From contig CAMODY010000069.1 in assembly GCA_946611595.1 (NCBI GenBank), positions 1-9,028 on the forward strand: a DNA stretch of 9,028 nucleotides, given 5' to 3'. This stretch comes from an uncultured Clostridia bacterium (GTDB lineage Bacteria > Bacillota > Clostridia > Lachnospirales > Lachnospiraceae). The notes below the pieces were generated by a model that searched no databases, had not been told where the DNA came from, and saw nothing but the letters and a program-made list of their open reading frames with translations. Below are positions 1 through 6,589 of the stretch, piece after piece (positions within the stretch are counted from its first letter, which is position 1; each line of letters starts with the position of its first letter). Made by a program: the position numbers and the translations under genes.

Positions 1-1061
1 TCAATAACATTGGAATAAACTACCTCTACATTAGCCGATACGATGAAGCCATCAACGGTAACGACAAAATCACCTTTTTCGTATGGCTTGTCCGGATTTC
101 TGCAGCTTGCAGCCAGATTATTTTCGTCAAAAGGTGCAACCAAAGTAATATCCTCCGTGAAGAGATCCATATTAACCGGCTGTGCCCAATTGTCATCCAG
201 CTTAGCTGTATGGAAGATCTCCGGCGAATTTCCTAAAAGATCCCTGTTAAAATCTCCACCGGCGATACAGTAATTCCCTCTCTTGTATTCTCTCTGCATA
301 TCCTCAATGATCATTTTGAGCTGGGTCTCAGCTGTAGACGCGTCAGCTGTATAGGCAGAAAGATGAAGGTTATAAACGATCAACTGATTTCCATTATCAG
401 TTGCAATATGGTTCTTTGAATAGCAGCGGTCAAGATCCAGCACCTTGGAAATACCCTCTTCAATCGGAAGGCTGCGTCTCATAGAATGATTGATCTGAGC
501 ATTAGAGAACGTCATAATGCCCGCTTTATTTTTTCCATGTGGCTGAAAAATCGGATACATCAGGAACGGACTGTCATAGTTCTGCGCAAACGTGTAGGAA
601 TACTGTCCGATATCATTCATTCCTCCTGTAACCAGTTCCCTCTCGTCGACGTGATAGGACCTTGTCGCATCAAAATCGACTTCCTGGAACAAAGCAATAT
701 CAGGAGCCTGTTCATTAATAACGCCCATGGCACCTGCAATATTCTCATAAACGGCATCTTCAGAAAAAGCCCAACTTTCTTTTCCGCCATCCATGAAGAA
801 TGTATAGTCATCACTATATGCGCCAAAACCAATATTGTAGCTCGTAATCTTAAGTTCCTGACCGGTCGGAATCTGCTCACTTGCAGACTGCTGATTGATC
901 GTCAGAGACTGGCTGTCTTTAATCCTGTGGAAGCTGAAATAAGCATATGCAACGTAAGCTGCCACGATTACAACAAGAGCCGCAACTACAATTCCAATAA
1001 TCTTAAAGACGGTTGCGACCGGATTTCTTTTTTTCTTTTCCCCCTTTACCTTCTTTGCCAT
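1..1061 (-). CDS. Membrane-anchored endonuclease/exonuclease/phosphatase family protein (3' end cut by window edge)
   Basis: The reverse strand reads open from the start to the left edge (353 codons, no stop), so the C-terminus is missing. Residues 1-13 are very basic (AKKVKGEKKKRNP), followed by a hydrophobic segment at about 15-41. This predicts a single signal anchor with the catalytic domain outside the cell. The EEP (DNase I-like) metal-dependent phosphoesterase motifs appear in order: SYN with Asn76, FQEVD with the metal-binding Glu127, YNLHLSAY with His233, GGDFN with Asp270 and Asn272, and VDGFIVS with Asp337. The final SDH motif would lie beyond the edge. The family cleaves phosphodiesters or phosphomonoesters in nucleic acids, lipids or inositol phosphates; the substrate here cannot be told. 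Two ATGs are adjacent (1064 and 1061); AGGAGG sits 4 nt from the first and 7 nt from the second, so I prefer 1061. A terminator upstream separates it from the exporter gene. Confidence 0.88.
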   Translation of the reverse strand, partial: MAKKVKGEKKKRNPVATVFKIIGIVVAALVVIVAAYVAYAYFSFHRIKDSQSLTINQQSASEQIPTGQELKITSYNIGFGAYSDDYTFFMDGGKESWAFSEDAVYENIAGAMGVINEQAPDIALFQEVDFDATRSYHVDERELVTGGMNDIGQYSYTFAQNYDSPFLMYPIFQPHGKNKAGIMTFSNAQINHSMRRSLPIEEGISKVLDLDRCYSKNHIATDNGNQLIVYNLHLSAYTADASTAETQLKMIIEDMQREYKRGNYCIAGGDFNRDLLGNSPEIFHTAKLDDNWAQPVNMDLFTEDITLVAPFDENNLAASCRNPDKPYEKGDFVVTVDGFIVSANVEVVYSNVI

Positions 1062-1124
1062 CATTACCCCTCCTTTTGCCATTTTCTTGTTTCACATCTC
1101 AAAACCCCGCAAAGAAACAAGAAA

Positions 1125-1153
1125 ACCATATTTCAGATAGTTTTTTCAACCAA
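1125..1153 (-). promoter_or_regulatory. Weak candidate promoter for the EEP gene
   Basis: On the minus strand TTGGTT (1153-1148) and TATGGT (1130-1125) are 17 nt apart, downstream of the terminator at 1171-1212 and about 60 nt before the EEP start. The match to the -35 box is poor (TTG only) and to the -10 box moderate. A promoter is expected here because a terminator lies just upstream, but this placement is tentative. The transcript would begin with the 12-bp inverted repeat, a potential leader hairpin ending a few bases before the Shine-Dalgarno sequence. Confidence 0.25.
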
Positions 1154-1170
1154 AGCCACCCCTTTAATGC

Positions 1171-1212
1171 AAAGAAAAAACTGTCTTTCTTGTGTTATAT
1201 CAAAAAAGACAG
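1171..1212 (-). terminator. Rho-independent terminator downstream of the ABC exporter gene
   Basis: On the minus strand CTGTCTTT (1212-1205) pairs with AAAGACAG (1188-1181). The stem extends by one G-U and two A-U pairs to 11 bp around a 10-nt loop, and is followed directly by TTTTTTCTTT (1180-1171). It lies 88 nt past the exporter stop codon and before the EEP gene, so these two genes are probably separate transcription units. The plus strand has no T-tract after the hairpin. Confidence 0.7.
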
Positions 1213-1299
1213 CTTCTTACAAGAATTGAGGTTTGTTTTCTTGTTGCCTATAGGGTTTGCAATCGCCGAAACAAGAAAGCGCTAAATAGGACCTTTATT

Positions 1300-3186
1300 T
1301 TAATCTGTAAGTCCAAGTTCTCCCGGCTCTGCCTCTTCTTCATCTAATTCATAGTCCAGTGCAGCACGGAACTGGGTCTCATAAAGAGTCTTATAGAGCC
1401 CGTCTTTTCCAATCAATTCCTCATGGGTACCCTGCTCTGCAATTGTTCCTTCTCCGATCACAAGAATCTGGTCTGCTTTCAATATGGTGGATAAACGATG
1501 TGCAATGACAATGCTGGTACGCCCTACCATAATCTTTTCGAGGGCATCCTGAATTGCATTTTCAGAGATGGAGTCTAAAGCACTTGTTGCCTCATCCAAA
1601 ATTAAAATCTTTGGATCTTTTAATATCACACGGGCGATTGATATCCTCTGTTTTTCACCGCCGGAGAGTTTCAGTCCACGGTTTCCGACAACCGCTTCAT
1701 AGCCTTCCGGCTGTGAAACGATAAAATCATGAATGTTCGCGACCTTGCAGGCTGCTTCAAGTTCTTCTTCTGTTGCATCTTCTTTTGCGTAAAGAAGATT
1801 TTCCCTTATCGTTCCATTAAAGAGATAGGTGTCCTGCGTAACGACACCAATGCAGCTTCTAAGATATGCCAGGTCAAAATCTCTTACGTCAACGCCTCCA
1901 ATACTCACCTTTCCTCCAAGCACATCATATAATCTCGGGATCAGATTCACGACCGTCGACTTTCCGGAGCCAGACCCTCCAACAATGGCATACATAGAGC
2001 CGCCTGGAATTGTAACATTTATATCTTTCAAGAGCGGCCTGTCTGGCTCATAGGAGAATTCCACATGCTCAAAACTGATATCCGCATTCTTTACTTCCGG
2101 CTTCTGTCCGTTTTCCGGAGAGACGATTGTACTTTCTTTATCGAAGTAATCGAAGATTCTCGTAAAGAGTGCCAGGGATCTTGTAAAGTCTACCTGGATA
2201 TTCAAGAGCGATTCTACCGGCCGGTAAAGACGATTCACCAATGCAACAGTTGCTGTGATCGTACCGACGGTAAGAGCCGGATCCCATTCACGGATGATAA
2301 ACAAACCGCCTGCAAAATAGATCAGAAGCGGTGCGATCTGGGTAAACATCCCCATGATCATATGAAACCATTTACCGCTTCTTTGCTCTTTGAGGGCATA
2401 TTGCGTAACTTCTTCATTGACTTTTACAAAACGGTCATACTCTGTTTTTTCTTTCGCAAAGAGTTTTACAAGCAGTGAGCCGGATACGCTTAGCGTCTCA
2501 TTGATCCGCTCATTCATCTCGTCTGTTTTTTCCTGACTTTTTGAAAGCAGCGCCCATCTTGTTCTTCCGACGGTCCTTGTTGGAATGATCAAAAGAGGAA
2601 TCACAATAATACCAACGATGGCAAGTTTCCAGCTCATGGTAAAGAGCGCCACAAGCGTCGTAACAACCGTCGCGATATTACTGACAATACTTTGCAGCGT
2701 ACCTGAAATAACTGAGCTCACGCCGCTGATATCAGTATTCATTCTGGTGATGATATCGCCCTGTTTTTCTGAAGTAAAAAAGGAATGCGGCATATATTGC
2801 AGATGCTTATACATCTGATTACGCATATCAAAAATGATCCGCTGGGAGATCCACGCATTAATATAGGTTTCCAAAACGGAAATCGCTTGGGAAACCGCAA
2901 GCGTTACAATGGCTGCGATCAACAACTTAATGAGCAAAGACCAGTCTTTTCCGATCAACGCCTCGTCAACGATGCGGCCTGTAATGATAGAAGGAAACAG
3001 GCCGACAACTGCGGCCGCAAGAATCGTGATGAATACGATTATAAATTGCAGCAGGTATGGTTTTAAGTAGCTGAAGATCCGTTTTAATAATTTGCCTGTG
3101 ACCTTGGGCATATTCTTTTTTTCTTCATCGGTCAAAAAGTTTCTTGCGCCAAATGGTCCTAAGCCGCCGCGAGGGGGATGTGCCAT
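1300..3186 (-). CDS. ABC exporter, fused permease and ATPase (multidrug/lipid type)
   Basis: This 628-residue half-transporter has one transmembrane domain and one nucleotide-binding domain, the usual layout of MsbA/BmrA-like type IV exporters that work as homo- or heterodimers. After a Gly/Pro-rich N-terminus, hydrophobic segments lie between about residues 41 and 300. The ATPase domain has Walker A GGSGSGKST at 403-411, Q-loop Gln451, signature LSGGEKQR at 507-514, Walker B ILILDEATSALD at 527-538 with catalytic Glu532, and switch His563. All are canonical, so it does not have the degenerate site of some heterodimer partners. The tail is acidic (DYELDEEEAEPGELG). The frame is open to an ATG at 3255, but that codon has no ribosome site and sits in a hairpin. 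The ATG at 3186 has GGAGGAG 6 nt upstream, so I use it. The substrate cannot be inferred; drug, lipid and peptide exporters look alike at this level. No partner half-transporter lies next to it. Confidence 0.9.
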   Translation of the reverse strand: MAHPPRGGLGPFGARNFLTDEEKKNMPKVTGKLLKRIFSYLKPYLLQFIIVFITILAAAVVGLFPSIITGRIVDEALIGKDWSLLIKLLIAAIVTLAVSQAISVLETYINAWISQRIIFDMRNQMYKHLQYMPHSFFTSEKQGDIITRMNTDISGVSSVISGTLQSIVSNIATVVTTLVALFTMSWKLAIVGIIVIPLLIIPTRTVGRTRWALLSKSQEKTDEMNERINETLSVSGSLLVKLFAKEKTEYDRFVKVNEEVTQYALKEQRSGKWFHMIMGMFTQIAPLLIYFAGGLFIIREWDPALTVGTITATVALVNRLYRPVESLLNIQVDFTRSLALFTRIFDYFDKESTIVSPENGQKPEVKNADISFEHVEFSYEPDRPLLKDINVTIPGGSMYAIVGGSGSGKSTVVNLIPRLYDVLGGKVSIGGVDVRDFDLAYLRSCIGVVTQDTYLFNGTIRENLLYAKEDATEEELEAACKVANIHDFIVSQPEGYEAVVGNRGLKLSGGEKQRISIARVILKDPKILILDEATSALDSISENAIQDALEKIMVGRTSIVIAHRLSTILKADQILVIGEGTIAEQGTHEELIGKDGLYKTLYETQFRAALDYELDEEEAEPGELGLTD

Positions 3187-3192
3187 AACTTG

Positions 3193-3199
3193 CTCCTCC
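3193..3199 (-). promoter_or_regulatory. Shine-Dalgarno site that fixes the exporter start
   Basis: GGAGGAG on the minus strand is followed by the 6-nt spacer CAAGTT and the ATG at 3186-3184. This is the only good ribosome site near the 5' end of the frame, and it favours a 628-residue product over the 651-residue reading from 3255. Confidence 0.75.
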
Positions 3200-3220
3200 G
3201 TATAGTCACCAATTACTTTG

Positions 3221-3258
3221 ATATCAAAAATGAGTCTTGCCTCTGCAACACTCATTTT
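3221..3258 (-). terminator. Hairpin with T-tract after the racemase gene
   Basis: On the minus strand AAAATGAGT (3258-3250) pairs with ACTCATTTT (3235-3227). After a G-G mismatch, TTGC pairs with GCAA around the loop AGAG, giving a 9+4 bp stem. Five T residues (3230-3226) close and follow the stem, partly inside it. It lies 30 nt past the stop of the DapF-like gene and 40 nt before the exporter start. It probably ends the importer-racemase operon, or acts as an attenuator in the exporter leader. The stem is fairly AT-rich and the free T-tract short, so termination may be partial. Confidence 0.5.
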
Positions 3259-3288
3259 ACCGCAAATTTCTTCTGCCAGAAAGTTTTT

Positions 3289-4131
3289 CTACAAGGTGTA
3301 AGAATCGAGTTGTCTTACCGAACCTGTCATGATCGTATTGCCATGGAATTCACTTTCAACGGAAAGCACTCCTCCCGGTTGCTGCAGAGAAAGCTTAACA
3401 TCTTTTTTTGTTTTTTCTGCCATATAAATGCCGCAGGCTGAACTTCCGCTTCCACAAGAATTCTCCCAGAAAACCGTTTTGCTTTCCGGAATATAAACAA
3501 GTGGCGTAAGCTTCAGTGCAGGGGCAGTTCCTGAAAGAAACATAAGACCCAAACCTTCTGCTGAAAGTTCCTCGCACCATTTTTTCACAGCCTTTTGGGC
3601 TGCTGCCCGATCCTCTTGCAAATAGTAAAATGAAGATTGTTCTTCAATGATCAAATGAGTGATCCCCTGCATTTGAATAAGCGGAAGTGGAGCCGTAATT
3701 GCCTGATAACTTAGCTCCTTTATTTCAATGTTTATAGCGTGCGGCATTACAACGCTGGCTTCAGTAATGCCATTTTCCGAACCGAGAATCTTGACGGAAA
3801 CCACTTCTTTCGTTCCGGATACTTGAAGTTTGATTTCAGGATTCCTATGGGGTTTGGTTTGATTTTTTTCAGCATATAAAACCGCTGTGCACATAGATGC
3901 ATTTCCACAAAACTCTCCACCCGCCATTCGAAGACTTGCCTGCACAGGATCATCAAAAGAACCGGACAGATCCACAAAACCCACCTGCTCTACTTCCGGG
4001 TGCCGCTCCATGATCTTTCCGGCTATAAAAGGCTGCCGGGATATCTCTGCTCTGCTTGTTACAAGTGCAGTGACATTCCCGGTCGGATTCATAATTATAT
4101 AATTACATATTTGATCAATATCAGTTTTCAT
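3289..4131 (-). CDS. DapF-fold cofactor-independent amino acid racemase/epimerase (substrate unknown)
   Basis: This 280-residue protein has the two-cysteine arrangement of the PLP-independent diaminopimelate epimerase fold, in which one Cys deprotonates the alpha-carbon and the other protonates it from the opposite face. The N-terminal half has NPTGN (15-19) where DapF has its G.GND motif, then GGEFCGNAS with Cys75. The C-terminal half has FWENSCGSGSSACG with Cys226. True DapF has WERG..GET.ACG.G at the second site; here Glu-Asn-Ser leads directly into CGSG, so the DAP-binding E-R pair and the GET segment are absent. That argues against DAP. Known DapF-fold relatives with other substrates include the histidine racemases CntK and HisR. 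It is the last gene of the importer operon, 16 nt after the ATPase stop. Neither start has a good ribosome site; I chose the ATG at 4131 over the in-frame TTG at 4137 and suspect translational coupling. Confidence 0.75.
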   Translation of the reverse strand: MKTDIDQICNYIIMNPTGNVTALVTSRAEISRQPFIAGKIMERHPEVEQVGFVDLSGSFDDPVQASLRMAGGEFCGNASMCTAVLYAEKNQTKPHRNPEIKLQVSGTKEVVSVKILGSENGITEASVVMPHAINIEIKELSYQAITAPLPLIQMQGITHLIIEEQSSFYYLQEDRAAAQKAVKKWCEELSAEGLGLMFLSGTAPALKLTPLVYIPESKTVFWENSCGSGSSACGIYMAEKTKKDVKLSLQQPGGVLSVESEFHGNTIMTGSVRQLDSYTL

Positions 4132-4147
4132 GCCCAATATACAATGT

Positions 4148-4906
4148 CTACTTCTGATAATTCTTCAGGAACAGTTTTGTTCTCTCCTGTGTCGGGTTTC
4201 CAAATACTTCTTCCGGATCGCCCTGCTCCACAATAACACCGCCATCCATAAAAATCACGCGATTGCTGACAGCTCTTGCAAACGGCATCTCGTGAGTTAC
4301 AACCACCATGGTCATTTTCTCTTCTGCAAGCTGCTTGATAACTTTCAAAACTTCGCCTGTAAGCTCAGGGTCTAACGCACTGGTTGGTTCATCAAAGAAG
4401 AGAATTTCAGGTTTTAACGCAAGTGCACGGGCAATTGCTACTCGCTGCTGCTGTCCGCCGGAAAGCTGGCAGGGATATGCATCGCCTCTTCCGGTAAGAC
4501 CCATTTTATCCAAAAGTTCTAAAGCTTCTTTATATACTTCATCCTTAGGTCTTTTCTGTACTTTTATCGGAGCATCCATGATGTTCTTAAGAACAGAAAA
4601 ATGCGGAAATAAATGGAACTGCTGGAACACAAGACCAAAATAGCTTTTGAATTCTGCAAGATCCTTATGGTGGGAATAGACTGCCTTACCACTGTCATCA
4701 GTTGTAACTGCACTCTTTCCCATATAACTGATGTTTCCTGAATCGATCGTTTCCAGGAAAGTAGCACAGCGAAGGAGTGTGCTCTTTCCAGAACCACTCG
4801 GACCAATGATGCTTACAACCTCACCCTTATCCACGTGCATGCTGATATCTTTAAGCACCTCATTATCCCCGAAAGATTTTTTTATATTTGACATTTCAAG
4901 TATCAT
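4148..4906 (-). CDS. Polar amino acid ABC importer, ATP-binding protein (GlnQ family)
   Basis: This 252-residue cytoplasmic ATPase has the standard size of the GlnQ/HisP/ArtP family that drives polar amino acid import. It has Walker A GPSGSGKST at 35-43, Q-loop FQQ at 94-96, signature LSGGQQQR at 148-155, Walker B ILFFDEPTSALD at 168-179 with catalytic Glu173, and switch His205. All key residues are present. The segment around 62-90 (TTDDSGKAVYSHHKDLAEF) is a longer, charged insert before the Q-loop, a region that varies in the family. The ATG at 4906 has GGGAG 7 nt upstream and lies 14 nt after the permease stop, so it is co-transcribed with the permease. It should form a homodimer beneath the permease. 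The ligand is set by the binding protein, not by this subunit. Confidence 0.93.
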   Translation of the reverse strand: MILEMSNIKKSFGDNEVLKDISMHVDKGEVVSIIGPSGSGKSTLLRCATFLETIDSGNISYMGKSAVTTDDSGKAVYSHHKDLAEFKSYFGLVFQQFHLFPHFSVLKNIMDAPIKVQKRPKDEVYKEALELLDKMGLTGRGDAYPCQLSGGQQQRVAIARALALKPEILFFDEPTSALDPELTGEVLKVIKQLAEEKMTMVVVTHEMPFARAVSNRVIFMDGGVIVEQGDPEEVFGNPTQERTKLFLKNYQK

Positions 4907-4920
4907 CTTAGCGCTCCCGA

Positions 4921-5568
4921 TTAATTATAGTAATTCAGTTTTTTCTCAACTCTCGCCATTACGAAATCAACAATGGCATTAAATACATAATAGAACACAC
5001 CAGCTACCAGGAATGGTACGAAACTGGTCTGTGAATTAGCGATCTGCTTTCCAATCGTAAACATCTCCTGATAAGAGACCGCAAAAGCAAGCGAGGTATC
5101 TTTAACCAATGTAACAATCTCATTTGTGATACTAGGCATGATCCTCTTTATAACCTGAGGAAGGATAATGTGCATAAAGGTCTGGAATTTAGAATATCCC
5201 AGTACATCAGCAGCCTCATACTGTCCAATCGCCATGGACTCAATTCCGCCCCTGTAAATTTCCGCAAAATATGCAGCATAGTTGATCGCAAAAGCGATAA
5301 CAACCGGGATCAATTTATTCTTGGATACATCAGCCCCAAACAGATAATGAGGGCCATAGGTTACGGCCAGTATCTGCAAAAGAAGCGGGGTTCCTCTTAG
5401 GATTGAAATAATGACTCTAACGATTCCGGAGACCACCTTGACTTTACTCATGCGAAGCAAGGCGACCACCATTCCCAACGGAAGAGAAAATAAAAGTGTT
5501 AAAAAGAAGATTGCGCAGGTTTTGCCAAAGCCACCTGCCATTAATCCGATCATTGTCCAAAGTGACAT
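4921..5568 (-). CDS. Polar amino acid ABC importer, permease (HisM/GlnP type)
   Basis: This 215-residue integral membrane protein has the length and layout of the HisM/GlnP permease family. Hydrophobic segments lie at about 15-40, 47-72, 86-104 and 183-205, with shorter ones between. RGTPLLLQ at 58-65 is the typical conserved stretch of amino-acid permeases. The EAA coupling loop, which docks the ATPase, runs from about 118 (EAADVLGYSKFQTF...LPQ) to 138. Only one permease gene is present, so a homodimer is likely. The ATG at 5568 has GAGG 6 nt upstream. The 74-nt gap to the binding-protein gene holds a hairpin with a T-tract, so permease and ATPase are probably made at lower levels than the binding protein. 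Confidence 0.92.
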   Translation of the reverse strand: MSLWTMIGLMAGGFGKTCAIFFLTLLFSLPLGMVVALLRMSKVKVVSGIVRVIISILRGTPLLLQILAVTYGPHYLFGADVSKNKLIPVVIAFAINYAAYFAEIYRGGIESMAIGQYEAADVLGYSKFQTFMHIILPQVIKRIMPSITNEIVTLVKDTSLAFAVSYQEMFTIGKQIANSQTSFVPFLVAGVFYYVFNAIVDFVMARVEKKLNYYN

Positions 5569-5580
5569 AATTTACCTCAT

Positions 5581-5624
5581 AAAAAAAGACAAAGGCCGGA
5601 AGGCGCATTTGCACCTTCAGGCCT
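5581..5624 (-). terminator. Intra-operon terminator/attenuator between binding-protein and permease genes
   Basis: On the minus strand AGGCC (5624-5620) pairs with GGCCT (5597-5593), and inside it GAAGG pairs with CCTTC, then a G-U pair and two G-C pairs close a 4-nt loop (AAAT). There is one mismatch in the stem. The tail is TTGTCTTTTTTT (5592-5581). This is a good Rho-independent signal 19 nt after the binding-protein stop and 12 nt before the permease start. The downstream genes have no other visible promoter, so it probably works as a leaky terminator that raises the ratio of binding protein to membrane complex. Confidence 0.75.
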
Positions 5625-5642
5625 GACTAAACGATTTATGTA

Positions 5643-6485
5643 TTACTGTAAGAAGATAAGATTCGGGATGAGATCCGCATATTCCTCTTTTTCAGCAATT
5701 TCTTTGTAGGTTCCATCAGCTACGAGCTCTGCAACTGCAGCTTCGATCTTGTCACACAGTGCCTGATCATCGGAGCGGAAGCAAATGCCATACTGCTCAC
5801 CACCAAGCTCTTCATCAAGGATCACAAATCCTTCGTGCTCACTGATATAATCTTTTGCTACCGGCTCATCGACCAGTACCGCTTCAACAGCATTGCCATC
5901 AAGCTCTGTAAAGCATTTAAGGAAACTGTCGCATCTTACGACGCTGTTAAAGCTTGCCGCAAGATCTGCAAGGTCAGATTCAAGCAGCTGATCTCCACTG
6001 GTTCCAAGCTGAACTGCAACATCCTTGCCCTTAAGGTCTGCAGAAGACTTGATACCGCTGTCTGCTTTAACAAGAAGGACCTGTGTATTATCAAAGTACG
6101 GAGCAGAAAGAACATATCCGGCTTCTTTCATGCTGTCCAGGATCGTCATTCCTGACCAGATGCAATCGCATTCATTCGCATCCAGCTGGATCAGTTTGTT
6201 ATCCCAGTTAACTTCAAAGATCTCAAGTTCTATGCCAAGTTTGTCACATGCTGCCTGGCAGATTTCAACGTCGAATCCTGTATATTTTCCATCATCTCCC
6301 AGATAGGAAAACGGAGGATACTCCGGGTCAATACCCATAACAAACGTTGTTTTTTCTGCTGTATCTGCGCCGCTTCCTGCCGGTGCTTGACTGCCGCCGC
6401 TGTTTCCGCCGCACGCAGCCAGTGAAAGTACAACTGTAATTGCAAGAAGTCCGCTTATGATAATGCTACTGATTTTCTTCTTCAT
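5643..6485 (-). CDS. Substrate-binding lipoprotein of a polar amino acid type ABC importer
   Basis: This 280-residue protein begins with a lipoprotein signal: MKKK, a hydrophobic stretch, then LSLAAC with Cys25 as lipid anchor, followed by a Gly/Ser/Ala-rich linker to about 43. The rest is a family 3 solute-binding protein: FVMGIDPEYPPFSY at 48-61, TGFDVEI at 69-75, DCIWSGMTI at 107-115, SAPYFDNTQV at 127-136, QLGTSGDQ at 159-166 and LVDEPVAKDY at 204-213. In GlnH/HisJ-type proteins an Arg shortly after the MT.T motif binds the ligand alpha-carboxylate. Here the stretch is MTILDSMKEAGYVLSAPY with no Arg; only Arg184 and Arg237 occur in the whole protein. Asp206, which would match the usual amino-group ligand, is kept. 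The ligand may therefore be an unusual amino acid or derivative. The ATG at 6485 has GAGG 7 nt upstream. It is the first gene of the operon. Confidence 0.92.
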   Translation of the reverse strand: MKKKISSIIISGLLAITVVLSLAACGGNSGGSQAPAGSGADTAEKTTFVMGIDPEYPPFSYLGDDGKYTGFDVEICQAACDKLGIELEIFEVNWDNKLIQLDANECDCIWSGMTILDSMKEAGYVLSAPYFDNTQVLLVKADSGIKSSADLKGKDVAVQLGTSGDQLLESDLADLAASFNSVVRCDSFLKCFTELDGNAVEAVLVDEPVAKDYISEHEGFVILDEELGGEQYGICFRSDDQALCDKIEAAVAELVADGTYKEIAEKEEYADLIPNLIFLQ

Positions 6486-6539
6486 TTCTCTTCCTCTTTC
6501 TATAAGTAGTAATCCTTTTACGTTAAAAAAGTGATATGG

Positions 6540-6552
6540 TAGTATGCTACTA
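6540..6552. promoter_or_regulatory. Dyad TAGTA-TGC-TACTA over the operon -10 box
   Basis: A perfect inverted repeat with 5-bp arms and a 3-bp centre covers the proposed -10 hexamer (6549-6544) of the importer operon. A regulator bound here would block RNA polymerase. It is short and could be chance in AT-rich DNA, so it is a candidate operator only. Confidence 0.3.
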
Positions 6553-6572
6553 TTTTAGCGCATTAAAGTCAA
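6544..6572 (-). promoter_or_regulatory. Probable sigma-A promoter of the importer-racemase operon
   Basis: On the minus strand TTGACT (6572-6567) matches the -35 consensus at 5 of 6 positions, and TAGCAT (6549-6544) after a 17-nt spacer matches the -10 box at 4 of 6. Transcription would start near 6537, leaving a leader of about 50 nt before the binding-protein ATG at 6485. It points away from the CofE-like gene promoter. Confidence 0.6.
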
Positions 6573-6589
6573 TCGTTCTTTTTTTATTT

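Larger units (their letters stand above)
1082..1279. repeat. Three inverted TTCTTGT/ACAAGAA pairs with 32-33 nt spacing
   Basis: The heptamer TTCTTGT occurs at 1084-1090, 1187-1193 and 1238-1244. Its complement ACAAGAA follows each at 1117-1123, 1219-1225 and 1271-1277. The start-to-start distance within pairs is 33, 32 and 33 nt. The first pair extends to a perfect 12-bp inverted repeat (TTTTCTTGTTTC at 1082-1093, GAAACAAGAAAA at 1114-1125). The third unit (1236-1279), reverse-complemented, matches the first (1082-1125) over 11 bp at one end and 10 bp at the other, both units being 44 nt long. The middle pair is degenerate and overlaps the terminator at 1171-1212. It could be a small intergenic repeat family, a set of protein-binding sites, or leader RNA hairpins of the EEP gene. 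The function is unknown. Confidence 0.6.

Noticed and set aside
1082..1125. The 12-bp inverted repeat as a Rho-independent terminator
   Set aside because: The loop is 20 nt, the stem is AT-rich and no T-tract follows on either strand.
486..1229. Long plus-strand open frame opposite the EEP gene
   Set aside because: It overlaps a minus-strand frame with clear EEP motifs, has no ribosome site and its product looks like no protein family; it is a shadow frame.
3187..3255. N-terminal extension of 23 residues on the ABC exporter
   Set aside because: The ATG at 3255 lacks a ribosome site and lies in a hairpin, while the ATG at 3186 has an excellent one.
3289..4131. Annotation as true diaminopimelate epimerase (dapF)
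   Set aside because: The fold and both Cys residues fit, but the WERG..GET segment is absent, the gene sits in an importer operon and the N-terminus differs from canonical DapF.
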